From positions 1-30,286 of the forward strand of contig CALGAD010000060.1 of assembly GCA_937951955.1 (NCBI GenBank): DNA of 30,286 nucleotides. Reading direction: 5' to 3'. The notes below the pieces were generated by a model. The model did no database searches. It was given only the letters and a program-made list of their open reading frames with translations, and was not told the DNA's origin. Both the position numbers and the translations under genes were made by a program. Below are positions 25,095 through 30,286 of this stretch, in pieces (positions within the stretch are counted from its first letter, which is position 1; every line of letters starts with the position of its first letter). The stretch comes from an uncultured Bacillaceae bacterium (GTDB lineage: Bacteria > Bacillota > Bacilli > Bacillales > Caldibacillaceae).

Positions 25095-25817
25095 ATGAAT
25101 ATCCCCCAATTGATAAAGGAATCGAAATACACGGTTGTCTTTACCGGTGCGGGTATGTCTACGGAAAGTGGTCTGCCCGACTTCCGCTCGAGCGGAAGCG
25201 GCCTCTGGACAAAAAAAGACCCGAGTGAAATCGCCTCAACGAAAGCGCTAAATGAAAATGTCGAAGAATTTATCGAGTTTTACCGGACGCGAGTACTTGG
25301 TGTGAAGGAATACCGTCCTCACGATGGACATTATATTTTGGCAGAATGGGAACAGCAGGGAGTCATTCAATCGATCATCACGCAAAATGTCGATGGTTTC
25401 CATCAATTAGCTGGAAGCAAGCGGGTTGCCGAACTCCACGGTACATTACAGAAACTCCACTGTCAAGCGTGCAGAAAAGAATACGATAGTGAGGAATATA
25501 TCAACCAGGAGTATTATTGCGATTGTGGTGGTATCCTGCGTCCGAGTATCGTTCTTTTCGGCGAAGCTTTGCCGCAAGATGCTTTCCAGATGGCCATGGA
25601 AGAAGCGGAAAAATCTGACCTATTCATCGTTTTAGGCTCATCCCTGACCGTCACACCGGCCAATCAATTTCCCTTATTTGCTAAACAAAACGGGGCCAAA
25701 CTCGTGATCGTCAATCTCGATCCAACACCTCTTGATATGTATGCCGACGAAGTGATTAACGGGGAGAAAATTGGTACGGTTTTAAAAGACTGGAACAAAG
25801 CATTGCAAACACAATAA
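25095..25817 (+). CDS. Sir2-family NAD-dependent protein deacylase
   Basis: A 240-residue sirtuin. NAD-binding GAGMSTESGLPDFR, the catalytic region TQNVDGFHQLAG and ELHGT (H115 is the catalytic base), a zinc site C123-x2-C126 and C142-x-C144 (note CDC, closer spacing than the usual CxxC), then GSSLTVTPAN and IVNLDPTP for NAD ribose contact. Sirtuins of this class remove acetyl or other acyl groups from lysine; the spectrum is not inferred. The frame opens at GTG 25086; ATG at 25095 with GGAG ten bases upstream is preferred. An unrelated decayed gene lies upstream and a small gene converges downstream. Confidence 0.93.
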   Translation: MNIPQLIKESKYTVVFTGAGMSTESGLPDFRSSGSGLWTKKDPSEIASTKALNENVEEFIEFYRTRVLGVKEYRPHDGHYILAEWEQQGVIQSIITQNVDGFHQLAGSKRVAELHGTLQKLHCQACRKEYDSEEYINQEYYCDCGGILRPSIVLFGEALPQDAFQMAMEEAEKSDLFIVLGSSLTVTPANQFPLFAKQNGAKLVIVNLDPTPLDMYADEVINGEKIGTVLKDWNKALQTQ

Positions 25818-25822
25818 CACAA

Positions 25823-25846
25823 GGAAGGGAGCGAGTTATCCCTTCC
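25823..25846. terminator. Bidirectional hairpin between convergent genes
   Basis: Perfect eight-base arms GGAAGGGA (25823-25830) and TCCCTTCC (25839-25846) with an eight-base loop. It overlaps the last codons of the convergent 93-residue gene. The T-runs are poor. Confidence 0.55.
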
Positions 25847-26117
25847 GTTCCTCTTCCAAATCAATTTTTTTACATCCTGTATACAAGCTGGCAAACACCT
25901 CGATATCTTCCTTTGATTTCGCCATTCCTTTAATATAGGGATAGACGAAATCTTTAAAACTTTCAGCAACACCCTCTTCCTCCAATATCCCGTAAACATA
26001 CAGTTTGTCTTCATGAAATAAAAAGGCGACATTCCCCACAGCCTTCTCATCGGAATTAATAATATTTAATAATTGATATTCCTGGGTAATGACTTCGGGG
26101 GAAAAGAAGATTTCCAC
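25836..26117 (-). CDS. Hypothetical 93-residue protein
   Basis: A small acidic protein beginning MEIFFSPEVITQEYQLLNIIN, with mixed strands and helices and no membrane span or signal peptide. It has one cysteine near the end (YTGCKKI). The start is GTG at 26115-26117 with GGAGGA eight bases upstream. I do not recognise a family. It lies in tail-to-tail orientation with the Sir2 gene and downstream of the MFS gene (41 bp), so it may be co-transcribed with the transporter. Coding signals are good, function unknown. Confidence 0.72.
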   Translation of the reverse strand: MEIFFSPEVITQEYQLLNIINSDEKAVGNVAFLFHEDKLYVYGILEEEGVAESFKDFVYPYIKGMAKSKEDIEVFASLYTGCKKIDLEEERKG

Positions 26118-26157
26118 GATACGATTCCTCCATTTCTTCTACAACCTGTTATAAACG

Positions 26158-27420
26158 TTAACTAAACTGCAGTTTTTCAAATAAAGTATCCACGTCACCC
26201 TTACCATCATTCTTTCCGGAAAATTGATTTTTTGTCTTAATAAATAGCAAACATAATATTCCCGCGGCAAACGCCAATCCTCCAGAAATTAAGAACATCC
26301 CCGTACGGGACCAATCCATCATCATGCTGTAAACAGGCGTGCCAATCGCCACACCTAAAAACCGAACGGACCCGTATAGCGACGTTACAAACCCCCGTCG
26401 TTCCATCGTTACGGAATCCGTGATCAAACTGTTGATACACGGCAGGACCAACCCGGTCCCGATACTGGAGATTACTAAAACAGCAAAAAACGGAATTAAT
26501 TTTTCAAAAAATATTAAGGAGCTGAAGGAAATTGTCATTAACAATGTTCCGAATACAATATAGCGCTTCATCTTTTTAAGATCTTTTTTTATTTTACTTC
26601 CCGTGATAAAAGATGTACTTGTCATAAATAAAAGCGGTATGGCAAGAATCGCCCCCTTGATAAGGCCATCGATTTGATAATTTTTCTCGAGTATTTCCGA
26701 TATGTAAAACAAAATCCCGAACAGGGTAAATAAGCAAATCCCCCCTGTAAAATAGGCAATAACTAACCACGTGCCTTCTTCCTTAAATATCGCCCATAGC
26801 CCACGTAAATACTGTTTCGGAGTCGGCGGTTTTTCCTTTTTCTTTCGTTCTTTCACAAAAAAGATTGTTAACAATATCGATAGCAAACAAAAAATAGGGA
26901 AAGCAAAAAAGACCGTATACCAGGTAATCAAGGCAAATAGTGATCCTAAAATCGGACTGATCACCTTGCCAAAGCCATTCGAAGCCTCGACAATTCCTAA
27001 AACTTTACTTTGCTCACCACCTTTAAATAAATCCCCGCTAAGAGCCATAGCCATCGAAGTCGTTCCGGCCGCGCCGATTCCTTGCATGACCCTCCCGGCT
27101 AAAATCCACAAATATGCTTTTTCTTTGAAGAAAATAACAGAAAATCCAGCAAGTAATCCTCCAAGTCCATATAATGTTAAAGCCGGAATAACAACCGCTT
27201 TACGGGAAAAACGGTCAGAAAAAAATCCTAAAATCGGGATTGTGGTAGCAGCGGCTACTGAGAAGACAGATATGACTAGACTCGATTGAAATTGGCTGAT
27301 TGCAAGTTGCGATTTCATCGTCGGTAAAACGGGAATTAACATGGAATTTCCTAAAACTAATATGAGCGGAATGGAGGCGATGGCTAAAATTGTCAGCCCT
27401 TTATGTTTTTGTCGTGGCAA
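26158..27420 (-). CDS. MFS transporter, DHA1-like
   Basis: A 420-residue protein with 12 predicted spans. The N-terminal half holds the MFS motif GFFSDRFSRKAVV (motif A), GRVMQGIGAAGTT (motif B, with the buried Arg), and NGFGKVISPILGSL (motif C, the antiporter signature). This is the layout of DHA1 drug:proton antiporters such as Bacillus Bmr/Blt, though the substrate cannot be assigned. The start is TTG at 27418-27420 with GGAGG eight bases upstream. The upstream region holds three AAAGATT repeats and a short palindrome. A 93-residue gene follows 41 bp downstream. Confidence 0.87.
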   Translation of the reverse strand: MPRQKHKGLTILAIASIPLILVLGNSMLIPVLPTMKSQLAISQFQSSLVISVFSVAAATTIPILGFFSDRFSRKAVVIPALTLYGLGGLLAGFSVIFFKEKAYLWILAGRVMQGIGAAGTTSMAMALSGDLFKGGEQSKVLGIVEASNGFGKVISPILGSLFALITWYTVFFAFPIFCLLSILLTIFFVKERKKKEKPPTPKQYLRGLWAIFKEEGTWLVIAYFTGGICLFTLFGILFYISEILEKNYQIDGLIKGAILAIPLLFMTSTSFITGSKIKKDLKKMKRYIVFGTLLMTISFSSLIFFEKLIPFFAVLVISSIGTGLVLPCINSLITDSVTMERRGFVTSLYGSVRFLGVAIGTPVYSMMMDWSRTGMFLISGGLAFAAGILCLLFIKTKNQFSGKNDGKGDVDTLFEKLQFS

Positions 27421-27492
27421 AGAAGTTTCCTCCTAAACTAAAATCAAGTAGTTTTAGTATTCATTGCCGGGATTATAAATATACAATGCTTA

Positions 27493-27516
27493 AAAGATTA
27501 AAGATTGTAAAAGATT
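27493..27516. repeat. Three AAAGATT direct repeats
   Basis: Copies at 27493-27499, 27500-27506 and 27510-27516 lie about 75-95 bp upstream of the MFS start, next to the palindrome at 27519-27531. Confidence 0.6.
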
Positions 27517-27518
27517 GA

Positions 27519-27531
27519 ACGATAATATCGT
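27519..27531. promoter_or_regulatory. 13-bp palindrome, possible operator
   Basis: ACGATAATATCGT is a perfect inverted repeat with a one-base centre, in the spacer between the MFS and YitT genes. It directly follows three AAAGATT repeats. It could be an operator of the transporter gene. Confidence 0.45.
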
Positions 27532-27553
27532 ACAGAAATTTCGTATATGAAAA

Positions 27554-28177
27554 TTATTTTCTTCGCCACGAGAGGGCAAACTGTTTAATTTCCCCTAAGT
27601 GCAAAGCAAATATTTGATCAATAATAGTGGTAGAAATAAATTGACAGATTATCGCATATACAATAATCGTGTACTCGATTGTCACCGATGTTAATAAAAA
27701 AATAAATAAATTAATTCCTAACATTACTTTTCCCGGATGCCACTTTTTCATCCGGGCAATCATCAATGCCGGAATGACCATTCCACCGCTCGATGAACCG
27801 ACCCGAATTAACATGCCCACGCCGATTCCAAAAAGAATGGCTCCACAAATTAAATCGATTATGAGATGGATGTGAGGAATGGTAAATTGTGTGAGGAAAC
27901 TAACGGTAGTGGATGTGATTCCAACCGAAATGATCGTCCTGATCGTCCAGGGAAACCCAAAAAACCGTATGGCAAAAATTAAAAAAACGGCATTGGAAAA
28001 CCATAAACCTAATCCTAGCGGAACATTGAAAAAGTAATTCGTTAATATGGCAAGTCCTGCTGCACCGCCAGAAGGTATGGAATGGGGAAATAAAAATAGA
28101 CTCATCGCCATTCCTTGAATGATTGCGCCTAATACTAATATCACATAGCTCGCGACTTTCTTCTTCAAGCCAATCAC
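27554..28177 (-). CDS. Short YitT-family membrane protein
   Basis: A 207-residue membrane protein with about five spans. IIQGMAMSLFLFPHSIPSGGAAGLA and FGIGVGMLIRVGSSSGGM (the two Ser/Gly-rich loops) are typical of YitT/DUF161 proteins, whose function is unknown. The usual members are about 280 residues because a soluble DUF2179 domain follows the last span; here the protein stops at about that junction (LSWRRK). I see no DUF2179 remnant in the 130 bp after the stop. It is either a short subfamily or a truncation. The start is GTG at 28175-28177, with only a weak GGGA upstream; TTG nine bases on is an alternative. Confidence 0.8.
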   Translation of the reverse strand: MIGLKKKVASYVILVLGAIIQGMAMSLFLFPHSIPSGGAAGLAILTNYFFNVPLGLGLWFSNAVFLIFAIRFFGFPWTIRTIISVGITSTTVSFLTQFTIPHIHLIIDLICGAILFGIGVGMLIRVGSSSGGMVIPALMIARMKKWHPGKVMLGINLFIFLLTSVTIEYTIIVYAIICQFISTTIIDQIFALHLGEIKQFALSWRRK

Positions 28178-28599
28178 CGGACGTCCCGTAAATATATATT
28201 TTTATCCAAAATGCGTCTCCATACTTTCCCTTGCTCTTGTCCATTTTATGAACAATTGATCTACCTTATGACCAACAATCCATGGCAAAAAAAAAGATGG
28301 AAACGTACGAAGAATCTTCAAGATTACTCGTTTATTACATTTTCGCTTCATAAGCGAAAACATTCCGGTCTGTACAATAATTTAGCAAAAAATTCTTGAA
28401 GTATTCTGCCCCTTCTTTAATCAATTTTTAATTAAACGGAACAAATTCATCAATACGATAACCTTCAATCTAATCGATTGTCTCAATTGTTAAACACAAA
28501 GAAGAAGAAAATAATTTTATTTATTGCCAAACAATTCATTCACAATATATAATTTAGTAAATCACTTATTTCATTTGGTCTTTTAAGGAGGAAGAAAAA
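28178..28599. other. Divergent spacer between YitT and the 77-residue gene
   Basis: It holds a perfect inverted repeat (28340-28360) and a longer, broken inverted repeat (AGAATCTTCAAG at 28311-28322 and its near-complement at 28395-28407). The remainder is AT-rich with no open frame I trust. Confidence 0.5.
28340..28360. repeat. 21-bp perfect inverted repeat
   Basis: TTTTCGCTT and AAGCGAAAA separated by CAT. It lies between the divergent YitT and 77-residue genes, about 165 bp upstream of the YitT start. There is no T-run, so an operator or an RNA leader stem is likelier than a terminator. Confidence 0.5.
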
Positions 28600-28833
28600 T
28601 TGGGTGGACTCATCGCGATCGTAAGTGTTGTCATGATTTTTTCCATCCCTATCGTTGGAATTGTGACAGATCATTTGCGGAAACAAACAAAGTTAAAGCA
28701 CCAGATGATTAAAGATCAACTGGAATTAGAAAAACTCAAACATGAAAATTATTTGTTAGAAACAGAAAAATTGCGACTGGAATTACAAAAGATTGCTATC
28801 GATGATGAAAAAGATGGAAAGCTGTTACCATAA
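28600..28833 (+). CDS. 77-residue membrane/coiled-coil protein (PspB-like architecture)
   Basis: One N-terminal membrane span (about 3-23) is followed by a basic segment and a heptad-patterned, highly charged helix (about 30-68, LELEKLKHENYLLETEKL) and a short acidic tail. A span followed by a coiled coil is the layout of PspB, the membrane anchor of the phage-shock response, but sequence identity is not claimed. AAGGAGG is eight bases before the TTG start. It stands alone between divergent YitT and the SDR gene, so no partner is evident. Membrane anchoring with a cytosolic coiled coil that could bind a partner is the safest description. Confidence 0.75.
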   Translation: MGGLIAIVSVVMIFSIPIVGIVTDHLRKQTKLKHQMIKDQLELEKLKHENYLLETEKLRLELQKIAIDDEKDGKLLP

Positions 28834-29121
28834 AAAACGAAACTTTTATTCCGTATCTGCTGTTCACTTTTGGAGTCCCCCTTTGAAAAAACTTTCTTTG
28901 CAAACCCAAAAAAACAGCGGAAATATCAATTTTTCAACTTTTTAACTCTTTATATTTTAAATGCGGAAAATTCCGACTATTGTTCATGCGCGAATATATT
29001 GATTTTGGAGGAATGACCGAATAATTAGTTAGTAAACACTAAACGCCCACTTGTAAACGGATCATTATTGAGCAAACAAATAGCGATAAATCCAGTAAGT
29101 AACAGGAAACTAATGTAAATA
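28834..29121. other. Spacer after the 77-residue gene
   Basis: AT-rich. A three-codon frame ATG-ACC-GAA-TAA (29013-29024) behind GGAGG occurs but is not taken as a gene. No other feature is seen before the terminator at 29122. Confidence 0.4.
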
Positions 29122-29155
29122 AGCCTGGTTCACCGACTGGAAACCAGGCTATTTT
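29122..29155. terminator. Bidirectional terminator before the SDR gene end
   Basis: Perfect nine-base arms AGCCTGGTT (29122-29130) and AACCAGGCT (29142-29150) with an 11-base loop, ATTTTG on the plus side and TTATTTA on the minus side. It serves the SDR gene and possibly the 77-residue gene. Confidence 0.75.
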
Positions 29156-29178
29156 GATGTGCAGGAACATTTATCATT

Positions 29179-29961
29179 TTATAATGCACCTGAAGAACCG
29201 CCATCAATGTTCACCGATGTTCCAGTAACGTAAGAAGCAGCATCGGAGACAAGGAAAGCAATAACATTGGCAGCTTCAATCGTATCACCGATCCGCCCTA
29301 ACGGAATTGAGCGACCGATTTCCTTCGAATATTCTTCCCAGCTCATATCCGGTGCCTCACGTTTCCATCTTTTTTCGATTTGATCGCTCCGAATCAAGCC
29401 GATACATACGGTATTCACGCGAATATTGTCCGGTCCGAGATCTTTACTCATCGCTTTTGTCAGTGCCATCCCCGCTGCCCGGCTGATGGATGTGGGCATA
29501 GATGATGCACCGGGTGTCTTCGCTAATGAGGCCGTCACATTGACAATTGCTCCTCCACCCTGTTTTTTCATATACGGTACTGCAAAACGGGAACAATGGA
29601 TGGCTCCAAACAATTTTAAATCAAGATCGGCCTTCCAATCATCAGTATCGACTTCGAGAAATGGTTTTGCAAAAGATGTCCCCGCGTTATTCACTAAAAT
29701 ATCGATCCGACCAAAATGACGAACGGTTTCGGTTACAGCTCGCTCACAATCCTCTTTTATTCTCACATCACAAGCGATGGCCAGAACTTCCTGCCCCGTC
29801 TGTTCCGCGATTTTCTCTCTAGCGTTTTGCAAATGTTCTTCATTCCGGGCACATATCGCTACTTTTGCCCCTTCCCTGGCCAATAGTTTTGCCGTTTCAA
29901 ATCCGATGCCTTTACTGCCTCCGGTGATTAAAGCAACTTTATCTTTTAATCCTAAATCCAT
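29179..29961 (-). CDS. SDR-fold protein with substituted catalytic residues
   Basis: A 260-residue Rossmann-fold protein. The nucleotide-binding motif TGGSKGIG (13-20) and the NNAG motif (91-94) are intact, as is the C-terminal GTSVNIDGG. All four catalytic positions differ from the N-S-Y-K tetrad: by alignment to N141 of VNVTA and R125, the residues are K116, A144, T157 and R161 (in PTSISRAAG). I recall a recognisable SDR subgroup with PTSxSRAAG in this place, so this is probably a subfamily trait and not damage. Reductase activity cannot be assumed; coenzyme binding is likely. The open frame runs to 30123, but GGGGTATCGTT precedes ATG at 29959-29961. No neighbour points to a pathway. Confidence 0.85.
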   Translation of the reverse strand: MDLGLKDKVALITGGSKGIGFETAKLLAREGAKVAICARNEEHLQNAREKIAEQTGQEVLAIACDVRIKEDCERAVTETVRHFGRIDILVNNAGTSFAKPFLEVDTDDWKADLDLKLFGAIHCSRFAVPYMKKQGGGAIVNVTASLAKTPGASSMPTSISRAAGMALTKAMSKDLGPDNIRVNTVCIGLIRSDQIEKRWKREAPDMSWEEYSKEIGRSIPLGRIGDTIEAANVIAFLVSDAASYVTGTSVNIDGGSSGAL

Positions 29962-30150
29962 AACGATACCCCTTTCTACCATTCCTCGAAAATACGAATC
30001 ACAATTTAACCGATAAAGTTTTATCCAATGAAGGGACAGTTTGATTGTGTAATCAATTAAGAAGAGAAAGAATTTTACATCAATATTCACTTCAATTATA
30101 GCGGAATGATTTTCGTTAAACAATAGAACCGGTCATCTTCCTGATCTTAT

Positions 30151-30184
30151 AAAAAAGAGCCACCGCCAATATAGCGGTAGCCCT
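30151..30184 (-). terminator. Intrinsic terminator of the right-edge gene
   Basis: Eleven-base arms (30156-30166 and 30174-30184) with two G-U pairs on the minus strand and a T-run, 5 bp past the stop of the partial gene. Confidence 0.8.
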
Positions 30185-30188
30185 CACT

Positions 30189-30286
30189 TTATTCAGGAAC
30201 ATGATTATTCAAATTATCGGTATGTTGATCCGTATGATGATCATCCGTTGATTCATTATCGAGTATATCACTTTCATCAAAGGGTG
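30189..30286 (-). CDS. 3' end of an acidic, His-rich protein (cut at right edge)
   Basis: Only the last 32 codons are inside the window: PFDESDILDNE, then TDDHHTDQHTDNLNNHVPE and a stop at 30189-30191. The tail is acidic and histidine-rich, of a type seen at the ends of metal-binding or surface-exposed proteins, but it is too short to assign. A terminator follows, so this is a true gene end. Confidence 0.55.
   Translation of the reverse strand, partial: PFDESDILDNESTDDHHTDQHTDNLNNHVPE

Noticed and set aside
26771..27289. 172-codon plus-strand frame opposite the DHA1 transporter
   Set aside because: Long only because the transporter sequence on the other strand lacks stops in this frame; no motif and no ribosome binding site.
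28211..28399. 62-codon plus-strand frame across the divergent spacer
   Set aside because: It runs across the inverted repeats and has no ribosome binding site or recognisable composition.
29013..29024. Three-codon frame ATG-ACC-GAA-TAA behind GGAGG
   Set aside because: Too short to support as a gene; a leader peptide is possible but there is no attenuator structure after it.
1..30286. CRISPR array, tRNA/rRNA genes, insertion sequence or prophage
   Set aside because: I saw no regularly spaced repeats, cloverleaf-like sequence, transposase or phage gene by reading the window; a covariance-model or repeat search was not possible.

Overview
The window is a low-GC chromosomal stretch from a Firmicute, most likely a member of the Bacillaceae. 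The support is strong purine-rich ribosome binding sites, frequent GTG and TTG starts, intrinsic terminators ending in T-runs, a CIRCE heat-shock operator, cre-like sites, and many families typical of Bacillus relatives (YhaO/YhaN, a YjbH/FrnE-like DsbA protein, YitT, a CBS-ACT protein of the CbpA type). I see no rRNA, tRNA, CRISPR array, insertion sequence or prophage. It reads as core and accessory chromosome with two decayed genes.

Layout. 1-2.3 kb (minus strand): a broken NUDIX gene at the left edge, a seven-iron-type ferredoxin, a DUF1189-like membrane protein, an RlmA-type rRNA methyltransferase and a 42-residue membrane peptide with its own promoter and terminator. 2.4-4.3 kb: an MFS exporter and a GNAT acetyltransferase. 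4.45-10.3 kb: a catabolic block on the minus strand. It has a PHP-domain metallohydrolase of the CehA/McbA type and a HAD phosphatase (overlapping genes), followed by a separately promoted ABC importer (two permeases and a lipoprotein binding protein) with no ATPase gene. 10.5-15.3 kb: the YhaO nuclease and YhaN SMC-like ATPase pair. 15.6-17.5 kb (plus strand): a DsbA-family protein behind a 24-bp palindrome, then a TetR regulator. 17.7-20.4 kb: an SLC13 permease with RCK_C-type domains, divergent from a CBS-CBS-ACT protein.

20.5-24.4 kb: a 51-residue zinc-ribbon protein beside a cre-like site, htpG under a CIRCE operator, an NRDE-family protein and a divergent PAP2 phosphatase. 24.5-25.0 kb: a decayed lipoprotein gene. 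25.1-28.2 kb: a Sir2 deacylase, a 93-residue protein of unknown function, an MFS transporter and a short YitT-family protein. 28.6-30.3 kb: a 77-residue membrane/coiled-coil protein, an SDR whose four catalytic positions are all substituted, and the 3' end of an acidic, His-rich protein.

The strongest leads are three. First, the PHP + HAD + importer block looks like an uptake-and-hydrolysis route for an unknown phosphorylated or ester substrate. Second, the SLC13/CBS-ACT divergent pair may be two linked cyclic-di-AMP receptors. Third, the SDR has a non-canonical active site. None of the functions was tested by any search; assignments rest on motifs read from the sequence. Most start codons were chosen from ribosome binding sites and often differ from the longest open frame.
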